64,000 nt of DNA from an uncultured Eubacteriales bacterium (lineage in GTDB: Bacteria; Bacillota; Clostridia; Christensenellales; Aristaeellaceae): contig UQNN01000001.1 in assembly GCA_900542445.1 (NCBI GenBank), positions 186,001 through 250,000 of the forward strand, written 5' to 3'. The notes beneath the pieces were generated by a model. That model saw only the letters and a list, made by a program, of their open reading frames with translations, was not told the origin of the DNA and searched no databases. Numbering within the stretch: the stretch's first letter is position 1; each line of letters begins with the position of its first letter. Below, in pieces: positions 26,832-34,889 of this stretch. A program made the position numbers and the translations under genes.

Positions 26832-27055
26832 ATGAATCCGAACAAAAGATTCAAAAAACTGGCCAGCCTCATAACGTGCAGCGCGATTTGTGCTGTTATG
26901 TTCTTCGGGGGGCTTCTCCGGCGTTTTCTCATGCGTTAGCTGAAAGCACGCCTGGTGAAAGCGAACCCTCTTTGACGGCTGAGCCGTCCACTGAGCCGAC
27001 TTCCGCTCGCCTGAGCTTTCAAACAACTGGGTCGCTTACACCGATTCCATACTGA
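26832..27055 (+). pseudogene. Secreted Pro/Thr/Ser-rich protein gene interrupted at a G6 tract
   Basis: ATG 26832 with GGAG 9 nt upstream starts MNPNKRFKKLASLITCSAIC, a basic plus hydrophobic signal-peptide pattern. In that frame translation stops after 35 codons (TAG 26937). Adding one base in the run of six G at 26907-26912 joins it to another frame that reads FGGASPAFSHALA, a good signal-peptidase site, then a Glu/Ser/Thr/Pro-rich tail to TGA 27053-27055. The product would be about 75 residues. Causes could be phase variation, decay or a sequencing error. The rest of the 640-bp gap around it (26706-26831 and 27056-27248) is AT-rich and shows no other gene. Confidence 0.55.
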
Positions 27056-27248
27056 CGCCCGTCTATTTCAATTCAATAATCGAATCCGAAAAGCATCAAT
27101 GTCGCATTTGCAGCATATTTATAATGTGCGTTTTTATTTATAAAAACGTTTCCTTTTTGAATGGCACCACCTGAACACGCCACAAAAACTACATTCGAGT
27201 ATTTGGAAGTATTTTTGTACGAAAAAAACGGGCCGATTCCCATGCGTT

Positions 27249-27298
27249 AAAAAGGCGGTTTCGCATTCTCAAATCAGAGTATGCGAAACCGCCTTTTT
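27249..27298. terminator. Strong bidirectional terminator at the end of recN
   Basis: An 18-bp perfect stem, AAAAAGGCGGTTTCGCAT (27249-27266) with its complement at 27281-27298, a 14-nt loop and T/A tracts on both sides. It overlaps the recN stop codon and ends the long minus-strand gene series. Confidence 0.92.
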
Positions 27299-29042
27299 AC
27301 TTTTCTTCGATTTCCGCCCTGAGCGCCTGTTTACGCGCTTTTGCCTCTTCGAGCATCACAGCCGCGTGGCGGACGCTGCTCTCGCTTTCGCACGTCGCGC
27401 CGCCAACCATGCGGGCAATTTCCTGCGCGCGTTGCTGTTCGTCAAGGCGCGTCACCTCGGTGCGCGTCGTTCCGTTTTCGTCGTATTTGCAGACCAGATA
27501 CTGCGTATCCGCCATCGCGGCAATCTGCGGCAGATGCGTCACGCAGATCACCTGATGATGATCGCCGATCTGGCTCATCTTTTCGGCCACAACCTGCGCC
27601 ATGCGCCCGCTGATGCCCGTATCGATTTCATCAAAAACCATGCTTCTCGGAATGCCGGGCTTTTGCGCCGAAAGGTTTTTGAGTGCCAGCATGATGCGGG
27701 ATAATTCGCCGCCGGATGCCACGCGCGCCAGCGGCTTGAGCGGCTGGCCGAGGTTCGCGCAAAACATCATTTCAATTCGGTCAACGCCTTGCGCACTGAA
27801 ACGGTCGCGAAGCTTTTCGCCCTCTTGCAGCGGCGCAAACGCTATCGAAAGCCGCGCGTTCTTCATGCCAAGGTCATGAAGCTGCTCGACAATCGCATGT
27901 TCAAACCGCCTTGCAGCCTCTTCTCGCGCATGCGTCAGCCGAAGCGAAATCTCTTCCAGTTTCCGCGTCATCTGACGGTATTCCTTTTCCAATCGCTCGG
28001 CCGCCTCGTCGGAATCCTCCAGTTCGCTCAGTTCCGCCTCGATTTTATCCCGATAACGAATCATATCCTGGGTCGTCGCGCCATATTTGCGGTTCAGCCG
28101 GCGAAGCAGATCCAGTCGGCTTTCCACGCGTTCGGCTTCTTCGCCGTCATAATCCATATCCTCACGCAGATCGCGCAGATCGCGCGCTGCGTCCTCCACT
28201 TCGTAGCAAAGGCCATCCAGCCGCGCGTAAACCGTCTCATACCGCGCGTCCAGCGAGGCAACCGGTTCCAGCGCGTTGACGCCCTCGCGAAGCATCTCCA
28301 CCGCGGAAGAGCCGCCTTCCACGCCGTCGCTGAGCAGCGCGCAGGACTCGTCAAACGCCGACATGATCTTTCCCGCGTTGCGATAAAAGACCTTCTGGCG
28401 TTCCAGCTCTTCTTCTTCGCCCGCCGTCAGATGCGCGCCCCGCAGCTCTTCTAGCTGGAAGCGCAGCATATCAATACGCTGTTCCCGCTCTGCAACGCTT
28501 TTTCGCAGTTTGGAAAGCTTCTGCGCCGTCTGCCGCCACGAAGCATAGGCCGTCTCATTTTCGATAAGCATCGGATGAATCTCGTCCGCCGCATATTCAT
28601 CCAGATAACCGATATGGTTTTTGCTGTCCAGCAGGAGCTGATGCTCATGTTGGCCATGGATATCGAGCAGCTGTGCGGAAACCTGCCGAAGCGTTTGAAG
28701 CGGTACGATCGTGCCGTTGATCCGGCAGATGTTCCGTCCCGCGCTGGTCAGTTCACGGGAAATCGACGCGGTATCCTCGTCTCCGGTCAGCGTCAGCTCG
28801 CTGAGCACCGACTTCACTTTCTCGTTATCCGCAATGTCAAAGACGGCTTCCACGCGCGCTTTCATTTCGCCGCTGGTGATCAAATCCCTGTCTGCGCGCT
28901 CACCGAGCACCAGATTCACTGCATCCACGACAATGGATTTGCCCGCGCCGGTTTCGCCGGTCATCACGTTCATGCCCGGTTCAAAATCAATGGTCATGTC
29001 GTCAATCAGCGCAAGATGATGAATGCTAAGCTGCAAAAGCAT
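27297..29042 (-). CDS. recN: DNA repair protein RecN
   Basis: 581-residue SMC-like ATPase acting early in double-strand break repair. Walker A is GETGAGKS (29-36). A long coiled-coil-rich middle spans about 150-380. The C-terminal ATPase half carries SGGELSRIMLALK and the Walker B SMVFDEIDTGISG. Start ATG 29042 follows AGAGGGGG. It is the last gene in the dxs-tlyA-nadK-argR-recN series, an order widely conserved in Firmicutes. The spoIVB-spo0A pair that often follows recN is absent here. Confidence 0.97.
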   Translation of the reverse strand: MLLQLSIHHLALIDDMTIDFEPGMNVMTGETGAGKSIVVDAVNLVLGERADRDLITSGEMKARVEAVFDIADNEKVKSVLSELTLTGDEDTASISRELTSAGRNICRINGTIVPLQTLRQVSAQLLDIHGQHEHQLLLDSKNHIGYLDEYAADEIHPMLIENETAYASWRQTAQKLSKLRKSVAEREQRIDMLRFQLEELRGAHLTAGEEEELERQKVFYRNAGKIMSAFDESCALLSDGVEGGSSAVEMLREGVNALEPVASLDARYETVYARLDGLCYEVEDAARDLRDLREDMDYDGEEAERVESRLDLLRRLNRKYGATTQDMIRYRDKIEAELSELEDSDEAAERLEKEYRQMTRKLEEISLRLTHAREEAARRFEHAIVEQLHDLGMKNARLSIAFAPLQEGEKLRDRFSAQGVDRIEMMFCANLGQPLKPLARVASGGELSRIMLALKNLSAQKPGIPRSMVFDEIDTGISGRMAQVVAEKMSQIGDHHQVICVTHLPQIAAMADTQYLVCKYDENGTTRTEVTRLDEQQRAQEIARMVGGATCESESSVRHAAVMLEEAKARKQALRAEIEEK

Positions 29043-29057
29043 CGCGAATTCCCCCTC

Positions 29058-29507
29058 TTACTTGACGATGTTTTTAAAACGGCGGATCACCGCGTCCACC
29101 TCTTCGTTGGAACGCACAATCACCAGAATCGTATTATCGCCCGCAATCGTGCCCAGCACCTCCGGCCAGCGCAGGCTGTCCACCGCTTCCGCCGCGACGT
29201 GCGCGCTGCCGGAAAGCGTTTTGATGACGATCAAATTGTTTGCCCTGTTGATATCCACCAACGAATCGGCAAGCATGCGGATGAGCCTGTCGCCCACGCC
29301 CTGATCGTTCTTATCGATTGTCGCATAGCGATAATTCCCATCTTCAGCAAGCACTTTGAGCAGGTGCATTTCCTTGATGTCGCGCGAAACGGTGGCCTGC
29401 GTAACCACCATGCCGTGGGCGCGCAGGGCTTCGGCAAGCTCCTCCTGCGTCTGAATGCTTTGGCTCTCCACAATTTCGCGGATTAAAGCCTGCCGTTTGG
29501 CCTTCAT
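29058..29507 (-). CDS. argR: Arginine repressor ArgR/AhrC
   Basis: 149-residue hexameric transcription regulator of arginine metabolism. The N-terminal winged helix is LIREIVESQSIQTQEELAEAL with TQATVSRDIKEMHLLK. The C-terminal oligomerisation and arginine-binding domain ends with GTIAGDNTILVIVRSNEE, including the conserved GD pair. No arginine biosynthesis genes are in the window; in Firmicutes argR commonly sits next to recN, as here. Start ATG 29507 follows AAGGAGGACGC. Confidence 0.97.
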   Translation of the reverse strand: MKAKRQALIREIVESQSIQTQEELAEALRAHGMVVTQATVSRDIKEMHLLKVLAEDGNYRYATIDKNDQGVGDRLIRMLADSLVDINRANNLIVIKTLSGSAHVAAEAVDSLRWPEVLGTIAGDNTILVIVRSNEEVDAVIRRFKNIVK

Positions 29508-29531
29508 AAGCGTCCTCCTTATATCAGTCGG

Positions 29532-30416
29532 TTACAAACTCCACTGTGAAAGCTTATCTTTCAGCAGCGAGAAAAAATTACGTTCTCTGGGAAAACGGAC
29601 GAGTTGCGCGTCATGCGGCGAACGCGTTACCGTCAGCCGCTCACCGTTGCGCATGCGGCTGACGGCCTGTCCGTCAATGGAAAGCTGAATGCCGTCGCGC
29701 ATTTCCTTCATGTTGAGCAGCAGCGTTACCTGCTCCGCCGCAGAAAGCACGATGGGGCGCGATTGCAGCGAATGCGGACAAATCGGGTTGAGCACGAAGC
29801 ACGGCACGTCCGGGCTGACAATCGGCCCACCCGCAGACAGCGAATAGGCCGTCGATCCGGTCGGGCTGGCCAGCACCACGCCGTCCGCAATGTAATGATC
29901 CACCAGCGTGCCGCCGACGAGCGCATCCAGCGCAATCATCCGCTGAGACAGGCCGCGAGAAACGCTCACTTCGTTGGTTGCATATGCGGAAACGGGCTTT
30001 CCATTGCACATGCCCTCCACCTTGAGCATCATGCGCCGTTCGATGGCGTATTCGCCGCGCACGAGCATATCCAGCGCATCCGGCAATTCCTGCGTCTGTG
30101 TTTCAAGCAGAAATCCCAGCCGTCCGAGATTGATGCCCAGAATCGGAATATCTCTGTCCACATACATATCCAGCGCGCGCAGCACCGTGCCGTCGCCGCC
30201 AAACACGAAGAGCATATCGACCATCTGCGCATCCGGTTCGGGCAGATAGCGCGCGTTTTCAGCCTCTTCACCCAGTTTTTCGACCAGTTCTTCGCGGTCA
30301 TCTTCAAAGAATATCGGCTCGATGCCCCGTGCGCGGCAAAGTTCAGCGCAAACCCGAACCGTATCATAAACCGACGGCTTATTCTGATTCAGATAAAACA
30401 TCGCGTTGCGAATCAT
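29532..30416 (-). CDS. nadK: NAD kinase
   Basis: Phosphorylates NAD to NADP. The 294-residue protein has the nucleotide-binding GGDGT (73-77) and the NAD-binding region with YIADGVVLASPTGSTAYSLSAGGPIVSP. ATG 30416 follows AGAAGGGGG and starts MIRNAMFYLNQ, as is usual for the family; 22 upstream codons of open frame are not included. Located between tlyA and argR, the normal Clostridial order. Confidence 0.96.
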   Translation of the reverse strand: MIRNAMFYLNQNKPSVYDTVRVCAELCRARGIEPIFFEDDREELVEKLGEEAENARYLPEPDAQMVDMLFVFGGDGTVLRALDMYVDRDIPILGINLGRLGFLLETQTQELPDALDMLVRGEYAIERRMMLKVEGMCNGKPVSAYATNEVSVSRGLSQRMIALDALVGGTLVDHYIADGVVLASPTGSTAYSLSAGGPIVSPDVPCFVLNPICPHSLQSRPIVLSAAEQVTLLLNMKEMRDGIQLSIDGQAVSRMRNGERLTVTRSPHDAQLVRFPRERNFFSLLKDKLSQWSL

Positions 30417-30444
30417 GCGGCGATATCCCCCTTCTCTCAGGAAT

Positions 30445-31263
30445 TTAAGCGTTGCCCAGCGATTCATGCGCCTGGCGCACAACCTCGGCGGCTTCCTGTT
30501 CGGTCACACTGTGTGTCGCGCGCTCTTTGGGCAGAATATGCACCAGAAACTCGATATTCCCTTCCGGCCCCTTAATCGGCGAAAAGGAGAGATTCTGCGC
30601 CGTCCAGCCCATATCCGCATCGATAAAATGCAGGATTTCCTTCACAACGTCCAGATGCACCTGCGCGTCGCGAACCACACCTTTCTTTCCCACGCGGGCA
30701 CGCCCGGCCTCAAACTGCGGCTTGATGAGCGAAATAAACTCGCCGTTTTCGCCCATAATCGCGGCGGCCGCGGGCAGAATCTTGGTAATCGAGATGAAAG
30801 ATACGTCCATCACGCCCAACGTCGGGCGCAGCGGCAGATCATCCGCCGTCAAATATCGGGCGTTCGTGCGTTCCATCACCGTGACACGCGGATCATTGCG
30901 CAATTTCCAATCCAGCTGGCCGTATCCCACATCAATGGCGTACACATGCGCCGCGCCGTTTTGCAGCAGCACATCCGTAAATCCACCCGTAGACGCGCCC
31001 AAATCCATCGCCACACGATCTTTGGCCTCAACGCCAAACACCGCGAGCCCCTTTTCCAGCTTCAGCGCGCCGCGGCTGACATAACCCGTGCCCGTCTGCC
31101 GCACAATCAACTCATCCTCTGGCATCACCTGTGCAGACGCTTTATCCACCTTATTTTCGCCGATATAGACCACGCCGGACATCACCAGCGCCTGCGCCTT
31201 TTCCCGGCTCTGCGCCAGTCCGCGCTCCACCAGCGCAACGTCAACGCGTTTCTTATCCGACAT
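30445..31263 (-). CDS. tlyA: TlyA-family rRNA methyltransferase
   Basis: 272 residues: an N-terminal S4 RNA-binding domain (about 5-65, RVDVALVERGLAQSREKAQ) followed by an FtsJ-like SAM methyltransferase fold with VAMDLGASTGGFTDVLLQ. TlyA enzymes 2'-O-methylate 16S/23S rRNA cytidines; the old name haemolysin A is misleading. ATG 31263 has AAGGAG upstream and overlaps the end of dxs by 11 bp. Catalytic Lys and Asp residues lie in YAIDVGYGQLDWKL and LGVMDVSFIS. Confidence 0.95.
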   Translation of the reverse strand: MSDKKRVDVALVERGLAQSREKAQALVMSGVVYIGENKVDKASAQVMPEDELIVRQTGTGYVSRGALKLEKGLAVFGVEAKDRVAMDLGASTGGFTDVLLQNGAAHVYAIDVGYGQLDWKLRNDPRVTVMERTNARYLTADDLPLRPTLGVMDVSFISITKILPAAAAIMGENGEFISLIKPQFEAGRARVGKKGVVRDAQVHLDVVKEILHFIDADMGWTAQNLSFSPIKGPEGNIEFLVHILPKERATHSVTEQEAAEVVRQAHESLGNA

Positions 31264-33148
31264 GACTTTTCTCCTTGTTGTCCACGATTTTTTCAATTCG
31301 ATCCGCCAGTTGACGCGGCATCAGCCCGCACTCCTCCAGCAATTCCGGCACGGAGCCATGCGTGATGAAGCGGTTTTCCAGCCCGATAATCTGAATCGGC
31401 GCATCCGCATTTTCTTCCACGCAGACGCGTGCAATTTCCGAACCGAAACCGCCGATCATTTCGCCCTCTTCCACGGTGATAAGCTTTGCCCCCCGCGCAA
31501 ACAACGCGCGCAGGCAATCCATATCCATCGGTTTAAGCGAGCAGCAATCGATCACGCCGACGGACAATCCGCATTTAACCAGCAGCTCGGAAGCCTGAAT
31601 GGCGTTTAGCGTCATTCTGCCGTAGGCGAGAATCACCGCGTCCTGACCGCCGGGAATCAGCGTCTGCCACTTGCCGACGGCAAACGGCTCGCCCGTTACG
31701 TTCTGCGCATAGGGCACAATGCCGTCTTTGGGATACTGCACGACGCACGGGCCATCCACCTTGAGCGTCGCGCGCACCGCCTGACGAATCTGCTGCGTGT
31801 CTCTCGGCGCAAGCAGCGTCAGATTGGGAATGCTCAACAGCATCGGCACGCTCAAAACGCCGTGGTGCGTCTTGCCATCGTCGCCAACCAGCCCGACATG
31901 ATCCGACAGGATGCACACCGGCAGATTCTGCAAACAGACGTCATGCACAATCTGATCGTATGCCCGCTGCAAAAACGTGGAATAGACCGCAAAATACGGC
32001 CGGTAGCCGCCGCGCGCCATGCCCGCCGCCATGCTCACCGCATGCTGCTCGGCAATGCCCACGTCAAAAAAGCGGCTGGGATAGTATTCCGAAAATTCCG
32101 AAAGACCTGTACCGCCTGCCATCGCCGCCGTTACGGCGACCACGCGCGCGTCCTCCGCCGCCATATTCACCAGTTCTTTGCCCGCCGCCTGTGCAGCGCT
32201 TTCTTTGCTGCTCTGGCTGCGTTTCATGCCGTTTTCCACGCGAAACGGCGCAACGCCGTGAAACTTTTCCGGCTGACGCTCAGCCAAATCGTATCCGTGT
32301 CCCTTTTGGGTAATCACGTGAATCAGCAGCGGCGTATCCTGAACCTGTTTCGCCTCTTCAAACACGTGGGTCATCTCTTCGATATTATGGCCGTCAAACG
32401 GGCCCAGATATCGGAAACCCAGCGCTTCAAACATCTCGCCGCCTGTCGTCACGGATTTAACCATGTTTTTCGCATTTTCAATCGCATGCGCCAGCGGCTT
32501 GCCGATGAGCGGGATATGCGTTAATTGGTTGCGGATGCGCTTTTTGTTGCCATACCAGGACGCGCTCGCGCGAAGATGCTTGAAATATTCCGACAACGCG
32601 CCCACGTTTTTCGAGATGGACATCTCATTGTCGTTGAGAATGACAATGAGCCGCGTATGGCCGTTGCCCGCGTCATTCATCGCCTCGTAACACATGCCGC
32701 CCGTCAACGCGCCGTCGCCGACAATCGCCACCACATGATAATCCTCATGGTTTAAATCCCTGGCGCGCGCCAATCCAAGCGCCATTGAGATGGAAGTCGA
32801 TGAATGGCCCGTATCAAACAGGTCATGCTCGCTCTCCGCGCGACACGGAAAACCGCTCATGCCATGATAGGAACGCAGCGTTTTAAACTGTTCCTGACGT
32901 CCGGTGAGCAGCTTATGCGCATAAATCTGATGGCCGACGTCAAAGACAAGCTTGTCCGTCGGACTGTTAAACGCCCTGTGCAGCGCGATTGTCAGCTCTA
33001 CGTCGCCCAAATTGGACGCCAGATGGCCTCCCCGTTGCGAAACCGTATCGATAATCGTCTGCCGCAGTTCGGCAGCCAGTTCATCCAGCTGCTTGGCGTC
33101 TAGACGCTTTACATCCTGAGGCCCACTGATGCCGGGCAGAATCGCCAT
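31253..33148 (-). CDS. dxs: 1-deoxy-D-xylulose-5-phosphate synthase
   Basis: Thiamine-diphosphate enzyme that condenses pyruvate and glyceraldehyde-3-phosphate in the first step of the MEP isoprenoid pathway. The 631-residue protein has the ThDP-binding GDGALTGGMCYEAMNDAG region, the transketolase-type FLQRAYDQIVHDV and a C-terminal domain with FITHGSVPELLE. ATG 33148 is preceded by GGGGAGG; 20 codons upstream in the open frame overlap oapA. Together with ispA upstream it forms the isoprenoid part of this gene series. Confidence 0.98.
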   Translation of the reverse strand: MAILPGISGPQDVKRLDAKQLDELAAELRQTIIDTVSQRGGHLASNLGDVELTIALHRAFNSPTDKLVFDVGHQIYAHKLLTGRQEQFKTLRSYHGMSGFPCRAESEHDLFDTGHSSTSISMALGLARARDLNHEDYHVVAIVGDGALTGGMCYEAMNDAGNGHTRLIVILNDNEMSISKNVGALSEYFKHLRASASWYGNKKRIRNQLTHIPLIGKPLAHAIENAKNMVKSVTTGGEMFEALGFRYLGPFDGHNIEEMTHVFEEAKQVQDTPLLIHVITQKGHGYDLAERQPEKFHGVAPFRVENGMKRSQSSKESAAQAAGKELVNMAAEDARVVAVTAAMAGGTGLSEFSEYYPSRFFDVGIAEQHAVSMAAGMARGGYRPYFAVYSTFLQRAYDQIVHDVCLQNLPVCILSDHVGLVGDDGKTHHGVLSVPMLLSIPNLTLLAPRDTQQIRQAVRATLKVDGPCVVQYPKDGIVPYAQNVTGEPFAVGKWQTLIPGGQDAVILAYGRMTLNAIQASELLVKCGLSVGVIDCCSLKPMDMDCLRALFARGAKLITVEEGEMIGGFGSEIARVCVEENADAPIQIIGLENRFITHGSVPELLEECGLMPRQLADRIEKIVDNKEKSHVG

Positions 33149-33164
33149 CGACCGCACCTCCCCT

Positions 33165-33734
33165 TTAGTTTTTCCTGTTTTTCTTTCGTTTCGGCTTTTT
33201 ACTCTCAAAAAGCGCCATCGCCTTGCCGACGAAGAGCACGATATTCGCGCTCTGCTCGATCGCGATGGATTTACCCACCGCTTTGCCGCCGATCATAAAA
33301 GCCGACGTAAACGCAGCGATCAGCACGGACGCTACCGCCGTCGGCAGCCCCATTGCCGCCAGATACAGCGCAATGACTGAACCCGCCGAACCGCTGACAA
33401 CGCCGACAATGTCGCCCACCACGTCGTTGAGCAGGCTTGAAACGCGTTCTGCCTTACGGATCAGCTGGAGCGCCTGCTTTGCGCCCCGAATGCGTTTGGA
33501 GGCCATCGCAATAAACGGCTGTTCATCCGCCGACGTGACCGCCGTGCCGATGACGTCGGTAATCACGCCGATGGAAATCAGCACGATCAACGCCAGCAGC
33601 GCAACCAGCAGCCCCGCAGAATCGACAAACAAACTCGTTAAAACAGACATTACCACGGAAAGCGCAAAAGAAAGAATCACGACAGTCAGCACCCATTGCC
33701 GCTTTTCCTGTTTTGTTTTTTCCCTTTTACTCAC
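33165..33734 (-). CDS. oapA: Probable OLE-associated protein A (OapA), four-helix membrane protein
   Basis: 189-residue membrane protein with four predicted helices (about 15-37, 42-64, 106-128, 131-150) and strongly basic ends (KREKTKQEKR; KKPKRKKNRKN). Between helices 2 and 3 is a cytoplasmic-type segment, TDVIGTAVTSADEQPF through LLNDVVGDIVG. I sense similarity to the CNNM/CorB (DUF21) magnesium-export module there; this is inference. It is encoded immediately downstream of a roughly 600-nt structured RNA and 16 bp upstream of dxs, the published position and topology of OapA, the partner of OLE RNA. The start is GTG 33734 with GGAG 9 nt upstream. I am sure it is a membrane protein; the OapA call rests on context and topology. 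Confidence 0.82.
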   Translation of the reverse strand: MSKREKTKQEKRQWVLTVVILSFALSVVMSVLTSLFVDSAGLLVALLALIVLISIGVITDVIGTAVTSADEQPFIAMASKRIRGAKQALQLIRKAERVSSLLNDVVGDIVGVVSGSAGSVIALYLAAMGLPTAVASVLIAAFTSAFMIGGKAVGKSIAIEQSANIVLFVGKAMALFESKKPKRKKNRKN

Positions 33735-33757
33735 TGGGTTTCACTCCATCATAATCT

Positions 33758-33783
33758 TAAAAAAGCCCACGAAAACCGTGGGC
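33758..33783 (-). terminator. Intrinsic terminator of the OLE-like RNA
   Basis: GCCCACG (33765-33771) pairs with CGTGGGC (33777-33783), followed on the minus strand by TTTTTT. It lies 24 bp before the oapA start, so oapA needs read-through or another promoter. Confidence 0.88.
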
Positions 33784-34359
33784 CGAATCGCAAAAAGAAA
33801 GGTGGTGATACAACAAATAGACCTTGCGGCTTAGGTTCGGTAGGCTTTCCCCGCGCGTTACTCCCTGTCGCCATAGAAGCGGTTTCCCTTTAAAGCGCGC
33901 GCCGCGTCGTTTCCGAACGCGGGACCGAATTACCACTGAGACCACACTGTAATCTCTGTTATATCCTCATCGACAGTCTAGGAGCTTTCCTCGGCAGCCT
34001 CGGTTCTTTCCTAGCCTCTTTTGCAGTCGTGGTTTCACACAGCGATCGCGGCGGCTTCCGTGAGCCTTTGGTCACCGTGCGTTGTTCCGTGATCCACCAC
34101 AGCCGCTCAAGGCAGGCTACACTGCAGGCAGCTTTTGTACCACCATGCAGGTTTTCATGACGCAAAGCCGTCATGCCTCCACGAAAAATGGGTCGAGCTC
34201 CGCCATGCCATTGACGGCCGCCCATAGTTCTTACTCCCAGCGCCAACCCCCGACTGGGCGTCAGCAGCCAGCGCCAGAAACTTCATCGATATGCCCTTTA
34301 ACGGATTTTTAGCCCCGTCTTCAGAGAGAACTTTGCTGACTAGAATACTGCACCACCTA
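33758..34359 (-). ncRNA. ole: Probable OLE (Ornate Large Extremophilic) RNA
   Basis: A gap of about 690 bp between the PAP2-like gene and oapA holds no credible protein gene. It has a perfect extended promoter at one end and an intrinsic terminator at the other, giving a transcript of about 600 nt, the length of OLE RNA. The gene order ispA - RNA - four-helix membrane gene - dxs - tlyA - recN is that known for OLE. The sequence is purine-rich with many GAAA/GGAAA loops and hairpins, for example CATGACG (34156-34162) with CGTCATG (34169-34175). OLE RNA binds OapA at the membrane and is linked to cold, alcohol and Mg2+ stress and to energy limitation. RNase P and tmRNA were considered and do not fit. 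Ends are predicted, not measured. Confidence 0.82.
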
Positions 34360-34365
34360 TCTTTT

Positions 34366-34394
34366 ATTATAGCACGGTTTTTCTCTTTTTTCAA
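34366..34394 (-). promoter_or_regulatory. Consensus extended -10 promoter of the OLE-like RNA
   Basis: On the minus strand TTGAAA (34394-34389), 17-bp spacer, TATAAT (34371-34366) preceded by TG at the extended -10 position. It is one of the best promoters in the window and suggests high expression independent of the upstream genes. Confidence 0.85.
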
Positions 34395-34421
34395 TCGTTC
34401 AAACCGACGGGTCAACTTCTT

Positions 34422-34871
34422 TTATGCCATCAAAACGCCCACCAGAATGCCCAGCAGTGCTCCGGCCAGCACCTGAATCGGCGTATGGCCGACCAGTTCC
34501 TTGAGATGCTCGTCGTCAAAATTAAATCCCTTGCCGGAAAGGCCCTCGACGATGTGGTTGATGACGGCGGCATTTCGGCCCGTCGAACGGCGGACGCCCG
34601 CCGCATCATACATCGTCACGCCCGCAAAGCAGAACGCAAGCGCGAAGACCGATGAAGAGAAGCCTTCGTGAAAGCCAATCACCATCAGCATCGCGCACGC
34701 CATCGACGAATGCGAAGACGGCATACCGCCGGAACCGAGCACCCGCGTGTGATCAAACTTTCTGCTGATGGCAAGCGTCAAAAGCACCTTGATCGCCTGC
34801 GCGATGGCCCACGCCAGCGCCGCCGCCTGAATGACGCGGTTGTTGATGATCTCCAGTAATATAGCCCCCAC
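34422..34871 (-). CDS. Divergent PAP2 family protein (DUF212)
   Basis: 149-residue multi-pass membrane protein of the DUF212 group of the PAP2 phosphatase superfamily (YuiD-like). The signature GSGGMPSSHSSMACAM is near residues 47-62, with a conserved VRRSTGRNA and GHTPIQVLAGALLG at the end. Substrates may be lipid phosphates or pyrophosphates, which fits its place directly after ispA, but activity is unproven for this branch. The start is GTG 34871 behind GGGGGAG. It is the last gene before the OLE-like RNA. Confidence 0.9.
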   Translation of the reverse strand: MGAILLEIINNRVIQAAALAWAIAQAIKVLLTLAISRKFDHTRVLGSGGMPSSHSSMACAMLMVIGFHEGFSSSVFALAFCFAGVTMYDAAGVRRSTGRNAAVINHIVEGLSGKGFNFDDEHLKELVGHTPIQVLAGALLGILVGVLMA

Positions 34872-34889
34872 GTTTGCTCCCCCTGTTTC

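Noticed and set aside
33959..34315. Open reading frames across the OLE-like RNA on both strands (for example 34082-34312 + and 33959-34246 -)
   Set aside because: They are short, lack family signals and ribosome-binding sites, and lie inside a structured RNA with its own promoter and terminator.
33758..34359. RNase P RNA or tmRNA as identity of the structured RNA
   Set aside because: A GAGGAAAGCTCC string recalls the RNase P core, but the partner ACAGAA region and the P4 arrangement are not found. There is no tRNA-like CCA end or resume codon context for tmRNA. Position and length fit OLE better.
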